From assembly GCF_002836205.1 (NCBI RefSeq), contig NZ_PJBE01000010.1, positions 124,001-188,000 of the forward strand: a stretch of 64,000 nucleotides of DNA. Direction: 5' to 3'. Made by a program: the position numbers and the translations under genes. The stretch comes from Shewanella sp. Choline-02u-19 (lineage in GTDB: Bacteria > Pseudomonadota > Gammaproteobacteria > Enterobacterales > Shewanellaceae). The notes below the pieces were generated by a model, which saw only the letters and a list, made by a program, of their open reading frames with translations, ran no database searches and had not been told where the DNA came from. This document shows, piece by piece, positions 43,268 through 52,217 of the stretch (position 1 is its first letter; each line of letters begins with the position of its first letter).

Positions 43268-44464
43268 TTAGTCTTTATCTGAATTGTTCAAACCGAGCTT
43301 GTTCGCTAGAGGCGCTATCGCCCCACCTTGGATAAACACAGAGAACAGCACGATAAAGAACACCATATGCACGATTTCGAGCGAACCTGGAACACCCGCT
43401 GCGGCAGGAATTAATGCAAATACAATAGGGGTAGCCCCTTTTAAGCCAATGGCCGAAATAAACAATCGCTTCTTCCAGCTCGCTTTTACAAATGGCAGAT
43501 AACAAAGTTGCACAGCCAATGGCCTTGCAACCAACATCAGCAATATTGCAGGTAATAATGAACTCACAAATACCGCTGCTAGCGACTGCGGGAAGATCTG
43601 TAAGCCCAACACAATAAACATCAGTGCTTGAGCTAACCAAGACAAGCTATTAAGGAAGTGTTGATTAACCGATTGCCCACGCTTAATACCATTGCCTATC
43701 ACTACACCCGCTATATAAGACGCTAATAAGATATTACCGCCGAGCATTTCAGCGCCATAAGTTGCCACCACAAAGCTTGCGAGCACAAAAACAGGGATAA
43801 GACCGAACTCGGAAAGATGAATTCGATTAAGTAACGTAACAGCCAGCTTAGCCACCAGCCCACCGACGATTATCGCCACCGATATCTGTGTTACTAATTC
43901 AAGCGCAATTTCAGAGGCTATTACCGTTTTACTCGCAGAAAGTGCCATATCGGTTAAGAAAATCACCAGTAACATAGCAACCGGGTCATTAGTTGCAGAT
44001 TCAAATTCCAATATGGTGTCAGTTTGCTCTTTCAGCTTTAACTTTTTAGATTCTAAGATAGAGAATACGGCGGCGGCATCGGTCGATGACACGATGGCAG
44101 CAAATAGCAGGCAGGTGATAAAATCGAAATCAAGCAGCCAATATAAAATGACCGCAAAAAACATCGTGGTAAACAAGACCCCAAAAGAAGCCAATACACC
44201 GCCTTCTTTATAGGCCACTTTAATCTTATCAGTTGATGTGTTTATGCCACCAACAAAGACAATAATATTTAGCGCCAGCCCACCAATCCAAGCCGTTTTA
44301 CCCAAGTCATCATAAACAAAGTTGAACTCACCGTTGCCTAACACTAAGCCCACAGCCATAAAAATAAGCAGTGATGGGATCCCTAATGTTCTTGAAGGGT
44401 GATGCAGTAATATTCCGACTAAGATCAAAATAGACATACCAATCATGATCATTTCAGTCGTCAT
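43268..44464 (-). CDS. CPA1-family cation/proton antiporter (NhaP2/CvrA-like, no RCK domain)
   Basis: A 398-aa inner-membrane protein with about 12 TM helices. It has the Na+/H+ exchanger fold: FMAVGLVLGNGEF near helix 2, ALNIIVFVGGINTS, the conserved SSTDAAAVFSIL and LEFESATNDPVAMLLV (ion-binding Asp pair NDP at about residues 155-157), and KGATPIVFALIPAA near helix 10. It corresponds to the membrane half of NhaP2-type K+/H+ antiporters (about 570 aa) but lacks the C-terminal TrkA-C/RCK part. Ion specificity (Na+ or K+) cannot be decided. Confidence 0.85.
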   Translation of the reverse strand: MTTEMIMIGMSILILVGILLHHPSRTLGIPSLLIFMAVGLVLGNGEFNFVYDDLGKTAWIGGLALNIIVFVGGINTSTDKIKVAYKEGGVLASFGVLFTTMFFAVILYWLLDFDFITCLLFAAIVSSTDAAAVFSILESKKLKLKEQTDTILEFESATNDPVAMLLVIFLTDMALSASKTVIASEIALELVTQISVAIIVGGLVAKLAVTLLNRIHLSEFGLIPVFVLASFVVATYGAEMLGGNILLASYIAGVVIGNGIKRGQSVNQHFLNSLSWLAQALMFIVLGLQIFPQSLAAVFVSSLLPAILLMLVARPLAVQLCYLPFVKASWKKRLFISAIGLKGATPIVFALIPAAAGVPGSLEIVHMVFFIVLFSVFIQGGAIAPLANKLGLNNSDKD

Positions 44465-45023
44465 AAAACGTCCTTAAGTAAGTAGAGCTAATGAGAGTGT
44501 TAAAACCTAGCGCGTGCGGTGAGCGAAATATAAATCCGCTTTATAACCATTTATGTAGCTTAGTAGACTAAATTGCAATAACCGAATAGGTTGCAATTAT
44601 CAGCTAATAATTAATGCGGCCAACCGATTACTGTCATAAAAGTTTAACAATAAATTTATCAAGCATTCTTCAACGTTAAATATACTACAAAACACTAGGT
44701 TAACCCTTAAATTAAGCTTAACGCTAAGTGAACCCCATGAAGCACACTAGTAAGTTAAGTCACCAAAACCAACTGCAACACATACCAAGCCCTCAAAAGT
44801 GGTTTTAAAATAGCATTTAAGAAAAGTCGTCTTAAATGTTACCAATCTAATAAAGTCCCTGCATTTCACTCAAGTAAAGCGCATTTACATTTTCAATTCA
44901 GCTTTTACATCAATAAAACACTGTCACCTAACTGTCATATATCTCTGTCTTAATGCAATCGCCTTCAGTGAGGCACTCATTTGGTTTCGTATTTAGACAA
45001 CTTATAACAGAGTAGGAAAAGTA
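44465..45023. promoter_or_regulatory. 559-bp divergent region upstream of pstS
   Basis: AT-rich region between the antiporter (minus) and pstS (plus). It contains the Pho box pair at 44921-44938, a single CTGTCATAAA half-site at 44631-44640 and no open frame or RNA gene that I can support. Confidence 0.6.
44921..44950 (+). promoter_or_regulatory. Pho box (PhoB site) of pstSCAB
   Basis: Direct repeats CTGTCACCTAA and CTGTCATATAT spaced exactly 11 bp, matching the CTGTCAT repeat of the PhoB box, with a third shifted CTGTC at 44945. TAATGC at 44951 is a plausible -10. It is 74 bp from the pstS ATG. Confidence 0.85.
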
Positions 45024-45833
45024 ATGAAAAAAGTTATTAGCTTATTAACCGCTGTCGGTTTGATGGTATCGCCACTGGTTCAAGCTGGCACTGTTACCGT
45101 ATCGGGTTCAACTTCAGTAGCACACGTAATGGAAGTGCTGGCAGAGAATTACCAAAATACCACGAAGAACAATGTTGAAGTGCAGAGCACAGGATCTTCA
45201 GCGGGTATTCGCGCCGCTAAAGATGGCACCAGCATGATAGGCATGTCATCACGCAACGTAAAACAAAGTGAGCTTAGCAGTGACACCAAAAAAGTTGTTA
45301 TCGCACGCGATGGCATCGCAGCGGCTGTTAACAATGCCAACTTAGTAACAAGTTTAACCCAAGCTCAAATTTCGAAAATCTATCGCGGTGAAATTAAAAA
45401 CTGGAGTGAAGTTGGCGGCGAGTCACGCCCTATTGTGGTCGTTACTCGTGAAAATGGATCAGGAACTCGCGGGGCTTTCGAAGAGATAATGAAGCTACAA
45501 CGTAACATCAACGGTCATAAAGTTACCGCTATCACCCCTAGAGCCCAAGTCGGTAATGGCAACGGCATGATCAAGACCATTGTGGCTAACAACCCATATG
45601 CCATCGGTTATATCTCATTAGGCAGCGTCGATGACAGCCTACGTGCAATCGATGTTGATGGGGTTGCCGCAACAGATGACAACATTGCCACAGGTGACTA
45701 TCAAATCGCTCGTCCCTTCATTGTGTTAATGGACAAGAACGCACCGAGTAATGCGCAAGACTTTATTAAATACATCTTGTCTGAAGACGGACAGAACATT
45801 GTCGCAAGCGAAGGTTATATCCGCGTTCAATAA
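45024..45833 (+). CDS. pstS: Phosphate ABC transporter substrate-binding protein
   Basis: A 269-aa periplasmic phosphate-binding protein. The signal peptide is residues 1-21 (LVQA|GT). The phosphate-binding loops are visible: SGSTSVAHV (24-32), TGSSAGIRAAKDG, MSSRNVK and the RENGSGTRGAFEEIM segment (about 138-152). It is the shorter PstS type (E. coli is 346 aa). It captures Pi for the PstCAB permease under phosphate limitation. The Pho box upstream places it under PhoB. A hairpin after it probably makes pstS more abundant than the downstream genes. Confidence 0.95.
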   Translation: MKKVISLLTAVGLMVSPLVQAGTVTVSGSTSVAHVMEVLAENYQNTTKNNVEVQSTGSSAGIRAAKDGTSMIGMSSRNVKQSELSSDTKKVVIARDGIAAAVNNANLVTSLTQAQISKIYRGEIKNWSEVGGESRPIVVVTRENGSGTRGAFEEIMKLQRNINGHKVTAITPRAQVGNGNGMIKTIVANNPYAIGYISLGSVDDSLRAIDVDGVAATDDNIATGDYQIARPFIVLMDKNAPSNAQDFIKYILSEDGQNIVASEGYIRVQ

Positions 45834-45847
45834 GCTTACAAGGTCAT

Positions 45848-45878
45848 AAAAAAAGAGCAGCTTTGCTGCTCTCTGTTT
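45848..45878 (+). terminator. Attenuating hairpin between pstS and pstC
   Basis: AGAGCAGC/GCTGCTCT stem with a 3-nt loop and short T-containing tail, 15 bp after pstS. It probably reduces rather than stops transcription into pstCAB. Confidence 0.65.
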
Positions 45879-45930
45879 AGTTAATTGATCAGCCGATTAT
45901 TTATAAGCCGTAAGATATCGAGGCCAAGTG

Positions 45931-46836
45931 ATGAGCACTGCCAGTAAAGCCCGAGCGCAAGGACTGCAACTCGCCCCAGCAAAAAAACATGATTGGAAAG
46001 AGCTCTTTTTTCATCTGTTATTTCTAGCCAGTGCCATGATTGGCGTAGTGTCTGTCGCCACCATTGGTTGGTTTGTATTCCAAGAGGGACTGCCTGCGTT
46101 TAAAGAAGCTGGCATATTCAACTTGGTTTTTGGTCGTGAATGGTTACCACCAGCCCTTTACGGCATTTTTCCGATGATAGTCTCGACCCTCATATCAACA
46201 ACGGGCGCAGTAATCATTGGTGTACCCATTGCGATTCTAACAGCGGTCTTCTTAGCGGAGCTCGCTCCTAAATGGTTGGCTGATATTGTACGTCCTGCAG
46301 TCGAGCTGTTAGCCGGTATTCCTTCAGTTGTATACGGATTTTTTGGTCTCGTCATTATTGTTCCTGCAATCGAAGTCATCTTTAACATTCCAGCGGGTAA
46401 CACCATTCTTGCGGGGATCATTGTATTGGCAATCATGATTTTGCCCACTGTAATCACCATCTCAGAAACCTCACTACGCGCGCTACCTCCGGTGTATAAA
46501 GAGAGTGCATTAGCGCTTGGCGCATCGCATATTTACAGTATTTTCAAAGTGCTTATACCTGCGGCACGCAGCGGTATATTCACAGGTGTAGCGCTCGGTG
46601 TTGCCCGCGCAATTGGCGAGACGATGGCCATTATTATGGTGATGGGTAACGCGCCAGCCATGCCAGGGTCGTTACTTGAGCCCGCAAGAACATTAACGGC
46701 CAATATCGCGATGGAGATGTCTTATGCCACAGGCATTCACTCCAGCGCCCTTTACTCAACAGGTATCGTGTTATTGGTGTTCATCGTTTTACTTAACGCT
46801 AGTTTGTTATATCTAAACCGTAAGAGGAGCGACTAA
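45931..46836 (+). CDS. pstC: Phosphate ABC transporter permease PstC
   Basis: A 301-aa inner-membrane permease with six TM helices of the BPD_transp_1 type; the first helix is at about residues 27-52. The EAA-type coupling loop near ESALALGASHIYSIFKVLIPAA contacts PstB. VEFLAGIPSVVYG-like VELLAGIPSVVYGFFGL is the PstC hallmark. ATG 45931 is used (GTG at 45928 directly precedes it). The TAATG overlap with pstA indicates coupled translation. Confidence 0.94.
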   Translation: MSTASKARAQGLQLAPAKKHDWKELFFHLLFLASAMIGVVSVATIGWFVFQEGLPAFKEAGIFNLVFGREWLPPALYGIFPMIVSTLISTTGAVIIGVPIAILTAVFLAELAPKWLADIVRPAVELLAGIPSVVYGFFGLVIIVPAIEVIFNIPAGNTILAGIIVLAIMILPTVITISETSLRALPPVYKESALALGASHIYSIFKVLIPAARSGIFTGVALGVARAIGETMAIIMVMGNAPAMPGSLLEPARTLTANIAMEMSYATGIHSSALYSTGIVLLVFIVLLNASLLYLNRKRSD

Positions 46837-47693
46837 TGCTTCAAGATAAGCGTATTTTTAATAGAGGCATACAAGACAAATTGCTGTTTGGCGCAATTTG
46901 GGCCGCGGCTGCCATCACGATTTTGTTCCTCCTGTGGGTTGTTTGGCACATTTTAAGTAATGGCTTGGCCTATGTTAGCTGGGAGTTCATCACTGGATCC
47001 TACACCCGTATTGGTGAAGCCTCAGGTATTTGGGCAATGATAGTATCAACCGTATATATGGTGGGTCTGTCACTCAGCATCGCCGCGCCTATCGGCATTA
47101 TGACGGCCATATACCTAACCGAATATGCAGCTCCGGGCAGTAAAGTGGTTAAAACCATTCGTTTCTGTACTGAATCACTTGCTGGGATCCCATCCATCGT
47201 TTATGGCTTATTTGGTATGACTTTCTTCGTCACAACCTTAGGGCTGGGCTTCTCTATTCTTTCAGGCTCCTTAACACTGGCTATGTTGATATTACCTGTG
47301 ATTATCCGAACCACAGAAGAAGCACTACTCGCGGTACCTATGAGCTACCGTGAAGGCGGTTATGCCCTTGGCAGCTCAAAAATCTACACTATCTGGCGCC
47401 TTATTCTCCCCAGTGCTCTACCCGGTATTGTCACCGCAGTGATCTTAAGCACAGGTCGAGTCATCGGTGAGTCTGCTCCGGTATTTTTAACGGCGGGAAT
47501 GGTAACGCAAATACCCGAATCGGTTCTTGATTCGGGCCGTACCTTAACTGTTCACCTCTATAAGCTCACGCAAGAACTCTTTACCCAACATGAGTGGGAT
47601 CAGGCTTATGCCACCGCAACAGTGCTGATTGTATTAGTGCTGCTGCTCAATATGACCACCAAATTCATTGCTACACGTCTAAGCAAATCTTAA
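46836..47693 (+). CDS. pstA: Phosphate ABC transporter permease PstA
   Basis: A 285-aa inner-membrane permease, partner of PstC, with six TM helices (first about residues 18-42). The PstA signature TESLAGIPSIVYGLFGM lies near residue 110, and the EAA loop REGGYALGSSKIYTIWRLILPSA near 175. It starts with the last A of the pstC stop (TAATG). It ends 12 bp before pstB. Confidence 0.94.
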   Translation: MLQDKRIFNRGIQDKLLFGAIWAAAAITILFLLWVVWHILSNGLAYVSWEFITGSYTRIGEASGIWAMIVSTVYMVGLSLSIAAPIGIMTAIYLTEYAAPGSKVVKTIRFCTESLAGIPSIVYGLFGMTFFVTTLGLGFSILSGSLTLAMLILPVIIRTTEEALLAVPMSYREGGYALGSSKIYTIWRLILPSALPGIVTAVILSTGRVIGESAPVFLTAGMVTQIPESVLDSGRTLTVHLYKLTQELFTQHEWDQAYATATVLIVLVLLLNMTTKFIATRLSKS

Positions 47694-47705
47694 AAGGCTA
47701 TCCCT

Positions 47706-48455
47706 ATGAATAAGCTAGAAGTGAACAACTTAAACCTATTTTACGGCGATAACCATGCGCTAAAAAATATCTCAATGGCAATACCATCACGCCAAGTGAC
47801 CGCACTTATTGGTCCCTCTGGCTGCGGAAAATCAACACTGCTTCGTACTCTCAATCGCATGAATGACTTGGTCGCAGGCGTGAAGATTGACGGTGATGTG
47901 ATGTTTGAGGGAAACAATATCTATAAAGATGTTGATGTAAAACAGCTTAGAATGCGCGTGGGTATGGTTTTTCAAAAGCCTAACCCATTTCCAATGAGCA
48001 TTTTTGAGAATGTCGCTTTTGGACTAAAAGCCCAAGGTGTCAGAGATAAACGAGTTTTAGCTGAAGCAGTAGAGGAATCGCTTCGTAGCGCGGCCCTTTG
48101 GGATGAAGTCAAAGACAGGCTCGACTCACCAGGCCAAGGCTTATCTGGAGGTCAGCAACAAAGACTGTGTATTGCCCGTGCCATAGCAATGAAGCCAGAA
48201 GTGATCTTGATGGATGAACCCACCAGCGCCCTTGACCCTATTGCAACTCATAAAATTGAAGAGTTAATGGATGAACTGCGTAAAAAATTCACCATAGTGA
48301 TAGTGACCCATTCTATGAACCAAGCAAAACGCATCTCAGATAAAACCGCTTTCTTCTGGATGGGTGAGTTGGTCGAACACGGTGAAACAAGCCAGATATT
48401 TAATCATCCGCTAGACAAACGTACTCAGGGTTATGTCAGCGGAGAGTTTGGTTAA
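47706..48455 (+). CDS. pstB: Phosphate ABC transporter ATPase PstB
   Basis: A 249-aa ABC ATPase that powers phosphate import. Walker A is GPSGCGKSTLLR (residues 36-47). The Q-loop region carries the PstB-specific VGMVFQKPNPFPMSIFENV. Then come the signature LSGGQQQRLCIARAIA, Walker B VILMDEPTSALDP and switch VTHSMNQAKR. The length is normal. In E. coli phoU follows pstB; here it is absent and the next genes are two small unknown proteins. Confidence 0.96.
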   Translation: MNKLEVNNLNLFYGDNHALKNISMAIPSRQVTALIGPSGCGKSTLLRTLNRMNDLVAGVKIDGDVMFEGNNIYKDVDVKQLRMRVGMVFQKPNPFPMSIFENVAFGLKAQGVRDKRVLAEAVEESLRSAALWDEVKDRLDSPGQGLSGGQQQRLCIARAIAMKPEVILMDEPTSALDPIATHKIEELMDELRKKFTIVIVTHSMNQAKRISDKTAFFWMGELVEHGETSQIFNHPLDKRTQGYVSGEFG

Positions 48456-48699
48456 GCTCGTATCTTAAATTTAGACGCCCATTTTCTTACGTGGGCGCAC
48501 CAATTCTTCGCTTTATCCCCACTGAACAGATTATTTATCATTAGATAAGGATCTACTTAACGTACTAAAAAGCTAACACTTGATAAATTAAACCATTATT
48601 GTAAATTCTGTCATTCCGCTTGTGACCAACGTCAGCAAGCACTTCTTTTCAGCCAAAAGTTGATATCGACAGAGTCAACACAGTGTTTTTAGGGTGTAT

Positions 48700-48897
48700 A
48701 TGCAGGTCGAAATCTATAACAATAAATCACTTTGTTCAGAAACCAAGCACCTTTCTCAAGCATTACTTATCTTACTCTCTAAAGGGCTACCTCTAGATCA
48801 ACTCCCGCAAGTAAAGGAGTCTATATTGGCAGGCAACGAGTTCGAATTTAAGAACTCTTATATTATTCGCCTATATAAGAAGCCCCTTAAACCGTAA
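48700..48897 (+). CDS. Hypothetical 65-aa protein downstream of pstB
   Basis: A small soluble protein without Cys-rich motif, signal or TM helix: MQVEIYNNKSLCSETKHL, a Leu-rich amphipathic helix (about residues 17-40) and a basic end (YIIRLYKKPLKP). ATG 48700 follows AGGG at 6 nt; GTG 48694 is an alternative. No family recognised. It may be read from the pst promoter but a 244-bp gap makes an own promoter likely. Confidence 0.6.
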   Translation: MQVEIYNNKSLCSETKHLSQALLILLSKGLPLDQLPQVKESILAGNEFEFKNSYIIRLYKKPLKP

Positions 48898-49032
48898 AAA
48901 TGAGTACAAAAGGTAATCTACAAAAACACATCCCCCTCTAACGGATTAACTTTTGCCGAGTGACTTGTTTAAATTTTGTTAATAAGTTAGCTTCGAGTTA
49001 TGGGTTAATCATATACAGGGGTTAGAACTTAT

Positions 49033-49308
49033 ATGGAAAGAATCAGAGAAGCTCAAGAACACTTAAAAAGTGAGTTCGAAATCTATAATAATGCGGCAGC
49101 TAAAAAGCTCCCTCCTCTCGATATTGATTGCCCGGAAAAACTCGAAACCATGCTTGAGTTTGTCACTCGACGAGAGTCATTAAAACAAGCTAAAAAACTC
49201 AGCTCGCCACCCGCAGGAAAACTCAAAGCAGCAATCGCTGATACCTTGTTACTGCTGGATAATTTCGATATAAAAATAGCAAAAGAGAAAGGAGCTGCTG
49301 AGAAGTAG
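49033..49308 (+). CDS. Hypothetical 91-aa helical protein
   Basis: A soluble, Lys/Glu-rich, mostly helical protein (MERIREAQEHLKSEFEIYNN, then helices around 40-60 and 65-90) with no signal, TM helix or known motif. Its mRNA is closed by a strong terminator 24 bp after the stop. Near codon 15 it shares a 13-bp identical stretch with the start of the preceding small gene (TCGAAATCTATAA, both encoding EIYNN), so the two may be distantly related or this may be chance. Confidence 0.65.
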   Translation: MERIREAQEHLKSEFEIYNNAAAKKLPPLDIDCPEKLETMLEFVTRRESLKQAKKLSSPPAGKLKAAIADTLLLLDNFDIKIAKEKGAAEK

Positions 49309-49331
49309 TTCAAAGCGTTTTTATCTGCATT

Positions 49332-49364
49332 AAAAAAGCCTCCTAAATTTAGGAGGCTTTTTTT
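49332..49364. terminator. Bidirectional terminator between small gene and glmS
   Basis: AAAGCCTCCTAAA/TTTAGGAGGCTTT stem with A and T runs, serving the plus-strand hypothetical gene and the minus-strand glmS. Confidence 0.9.
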
Positions 49365-49386
49365 GTTTATGAGTATTTAATCGGGC

Positions 49387-51216
49387 TTACTCTACGGTGA
49401 CGGACTTAGCCAAGTTACGCGGCTGGTCAACGTCAGTCCCTTTGATCAATGCCACATGATATGACAATAACTGCAAAGGAATAGTGTAGATAAGCGGTGC
49501 CATAAACTCATCACAATGAGGCACAGGGATCACCTTCATAGTATCGTCTGACTCAAACTCAGCGTCTTTATCGGCAAAGACATACATTAAACCGCCACGA
49601 GCACGGACCTCTTCAACGTTAGACTTTAGCTTTTCAAGTAGCTCGTTGTTAGGTGCAACGACGATAACGGGCATATCAGCATCAATCAGCGCAAGAGGAC
49701 CATGTTTAAGTTCACCCGATGCATACGCTTCAGCGTGAATATAAGAGATCTCTTTCAGCTTTAGCGCACCTTCCATCGCAATCGGGTATTGATCGCCGCG
49801 ACCTAAGAATAGTGCATGGTGCTTATCTGCAAAATCTTCAGCCAGTTCCGCAATCGCATCATCTAAACTTAATGCTTGTTCGACTTTAGCCGGCATCGAT
49901 TGCAAGCTTTGCGTAATATTAGCTTCCATCTCTGCTGACATACCATTATGGCGGCCAATCACGGTGGTTAGCATTAACAATCCTGCGAGCTGCACCGTAA
50001 ACGCTTTAGTGGATGCAACACCAATTTCAACGCCCGCTTTCATCATGTAAGCCATATCGGACTCACGTACTAACGATGAACCGGCTGCATTACAGATAGT
50101 CAGTGTGGCTTTGTAGCCCATCTCTTTGGCTAAACGCATTGCCGCTAATGTGTCAGCGGTTTCACCAGACTGTGAAATAGTCACTAATAAACTATTCGGG
50201 AACAAATGCGATTTACGGTAACGGAATTCAGAAGCAATTTCGACGTTACAAGAAACGCCCGCCCAATCTTCTAACCAATAACGCGCCGCCATACCCGCAT
50301 GGTAGCTGGTACCACAGGCGATGATCTGTACGTGCTTAATATCTTTTAAGAATTCAGCGGCATTTTCACCAAATGCTGAATCTAGAACTTTACCACCTGC
50401 AATGCGGCCTTCAAGCGTATGGGCAATTGCTGTTGGCTGCTCATAGATCTCTTTTAGCATGTAATGACGATATTCACCTTTATCACCCGCATCATGGGTA
50501 ACTTCAGACTCTTTCATTTCACGCTCAACGGCGTTGCCATCAACATCAAAGATATTAACTTCACGACGAGTCACCTCAGCAACATCACCCTCTTCAAGGA
50601 ACGCAAACGAGCGAGTAACAGGCAGTAACGCTAGCTGATCAGAAGCGACAAAGTTTTCGCCTAAGCCATAACCAATAACCAATGGGCTGCCACTGCGTGC
50701 CACAACCATGCGCTGGCTGTCACGGCGGTCGATAACCACTGTACCGTAAGCGCCTTCTAACTGTTTAACTGTTACTTGAACCGCAGCAAGTAAAGTGTCA
50801 TGAGTTTTAAGTTCATGATGAACCAAGTGACAAATAACTTCGGTGTCGGTGTCAGATGCAAAGGTATAACCTAAGCCTTTAAGCATGACGCGCAGTTTAT
50901 TGTGATTTTCGATAATACCGTTATGGACCACGGCAATATCACCTTCTGACTCATGTGGATGCGCATTACGTTCACTCGGCTCACCATGAGTAGCCCAGCG
51001 CGTATGAGCAATACCAGTACCGCCAGTCAACGGCTGCTCTTCAAGTGCTGATGATAATTCCTGCACTTTACCTACTCGACGAGTACGGCTTAATTCACCA
51101 TTATGAAGTACAGCAACACCTGCTGAGTCATAACCGCGGTATTCAAGTCGTCTTAATCCTTCAACTAGAATTTCTGCAACATCCCTTTGCGCTACTGCGC
51201 CAACTATTCCACACAT
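49387..51216 (-). CDS. glmS: Glutamine--fructose-6-phosphate aminotransferase (isomerizing)
   Basis: A 609-aa enzyme making glucosamine-6-phosphate, the entry to UDP-GlcNAc for peptidoglycan and LPS. The N-terminal glutaminase domain starts MCGIVGAV with nucleophile Cys2 (Cys1 after Met removal), followed by RRLEYRGYDSAG and GIAHTRWATHGEPS. Two SIS sugar-isomerase domains follow (about residues 285-425 and 455-600) with ISQSGETADTLAAMR and the C-terminal DQPRNLAKSVTVE. The DeoR-type regulator is encoded 80 bp upstream on the same strand and glmU is 3.4 kb further on. No glmS ribozyme is present, as expected outside Gram-positives. Confidence 0.96.
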   Translation of the reverse strand: MCGIVGAVAQRDVAEILVEGLRRLEYRGYDSAGVAVLHNGELSRTRRVGKVQELSSALEEQPLTGGTGIAHTRWATHGEPSERNAHPHESEGDIAVVHNGIIENHNKLRVMLKGLGYTFASDTDTEVICHLVHHELKTHDTLLAAVQVTVKQLEGAYGTVVIDRRDSQRMVVARSGSPLVIGYGLGENFVASDQLALLPVTRSFAFLEEGDVAEVTRREVNIFDVDGNAVEREMKESEVTHDAGDKGEYRHYMLKEIYEQPTAIAHTLEGRIAGGKVLDSAFGENAAEFLKDIKHVQIIACGTSYHAGMAARYWLEDWAGVSCNVEIASEFRYRKSHLFPNSLLVTISQSGETADTLAAMRLAKEMGYKATLTICNAAGSSLVRESDMAYMMKAGVEIGVASTKAFTVQLAGLLMLTTVIGRHNGMSAEMEANITQSLQSMPAKVEQALSLDDAIAELAEDFADKHHALFLGRGDQYPIAMEGALKLKEISYIHAEAYASGELKHGPLALIDADMPVIVVAPNNELLEKLKSNVEEVRARGGLMYVFADKDAEFESDDTMKVIPVPHCDEFMAPLIYTIPLQLLSYHVALIKGTDVDQPRNLAKSVTVE

Positions 51217-51296
51217 TTTGATTACCTAGACTCTCTAACGAAGAGTTAATTTGAGATTAAAAACTAAAAATTGAATTTAAAAATGGATAACCTCAG

Positions 51297-52067
51297 TTAC
51301 CCCACATACGGCGCAAGAATGACTCGCACCCCATGCTTTGAAATACTCTCAACCGCCTCAGTAGGTAGCTTGTCATCAGATACAAGCACACTAATATTGC
51401 TCCAAGGCAGTTCTAAATTTGGGATACGTCGACCCAGTTTTTCAGATTCGAGCATCACGATCACTTCGCGTGAGACTTCAGCCATCACCTTACTCAGGCC
51501 GGTTAACTCATTGAAAGTGGTTGTGCCACGTTCAAGGTCAATACCATCGGCTCCAATGAACAGTTGGTCAAAATTATAGGAGCGTAAAACCTGTTCCGCT
51601 ATTTGGCCTTGAAATGATTCCGAATGCGGATCCCAAGTCCCGCCAGTCATTAATAGCGTAGGCTCATTCTCGAGATCATGTATCGCATTGGCCAGAGTGA
51701 GAGAGTTAGTCATGACTAACAATCCACGCTTAGCATTTAACTGCGCAATTAAGCCTGAAGTTGTACTGCCGCTATCGATGATAATGCGGTTATGATCTCT
51801 TATCAGTTCAGCTGCAACCCTAGCGATAGATAGCTTATTCGGTGCGATTTTGGCACTAAATTGCTGAGTCACTTCATCAGGTACGGCTACCGCGCCGCCA
51901 TAACGCCGAAGCAAGAGGCCTGTCTTTTCTAACGTGCCGAGATCTTTACGAATGGTGACTTCAGAAGTTTCAAAACGTAAGGATAACTCTTCAACACTCA
52001 CCTCGCCTTGCTCATTAAGCAGGCTAATAATGCTGTGACGTCGTTGTTGAGTGTTACGTTTATTCAT
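51297..52067 (-). CDS. DeoR/GlpR-family transcriptional regulator (probable glmS regulator)
   Basis: A 256-aa DeoR-type repressor: an N-terminal winged HTH (about residues 5-60, VSVEELSLRFETSEVTIRKDLGTLEKTGLLLRRYGGAV) and a C-terminal sugar-phosphate sensor domain (about 75-235, IIDSGSTTSGLIAQ and the LFIGADGIDLERG motif). Such proteins respond to phosphorylated sugars. Its place directly upstream of glmS, same strand, makes an amino-sugar phosphate the likely effector and glmS a likely target (inference). Confidence 0.87.
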   Translation of the reverse strand: MNKRNTQQRRHSIISLLNEQGEVSVEELSLRFETSEVTIRKDLGTLEKTGLLLRRYGGAVAVPDEVTQQFSAKIAPNKLSIARVAAELIRDHNRIIIDSGSTTSGLIAQLNAKRGLLVMTNSLTLANAIHDLENEPTLLMTGGTWDPHSESFQGQIAEQVLRSYNFDQLFIGADGIDLERGTTTFNELTGLSKVMAEVSREVIVMLESEKLGRRIPNLELPWSNISVLVSDDKLPTEAVESISKHGVRVILAPYVG

Positions 52068-52170
52068 AATTTAGTATTTAAGTTTCGTTTCGAAAGGTGG
52101 ATTATAGACAAACGAAACTTAAAAGCCAGTTTTGAAACTTATAAAACCTATATAAGCTGAATTTTAGTCA

Positions 52171-52205
52171 AAAAAAAGCCCCTATCTTTCGATAGGAGCT
52201 TTTTG
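52171..52205 (-). terminator. Terminator of TonB receptor gene
   Basis: AGCCCCTATC/GATAGGAGCT stem with one mismatch and T run on the minus strand (A run on plus), 13 bp beyond the receptor stop. It could also shield the DeoR promoter. Confidence 0.8.
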
Positions 52206-52217
52206 TTATAAAAGAGC

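Noticed and set aside
43275..43640. 121-codon minus-strand frame overlapping the antiporter gene in another frame
   Set aside because: Shadow of the CPA1 antiporter coding sequence, which is clearly the real gene by motif content.
44631..44640. CTGTCATAAA as a second Pho box near the antiporter
   Set aside because: Only one half-site; no second repeat at 11 bp, so it is not supported as a PhoB site.
51217..51296. glmS ribozyme or known riboswitch before glmS
   Set aside because: The 80-bp gap is too short for the ribozyme and shows none of its conserved core; the ribozyme is a Gram-positive feature.
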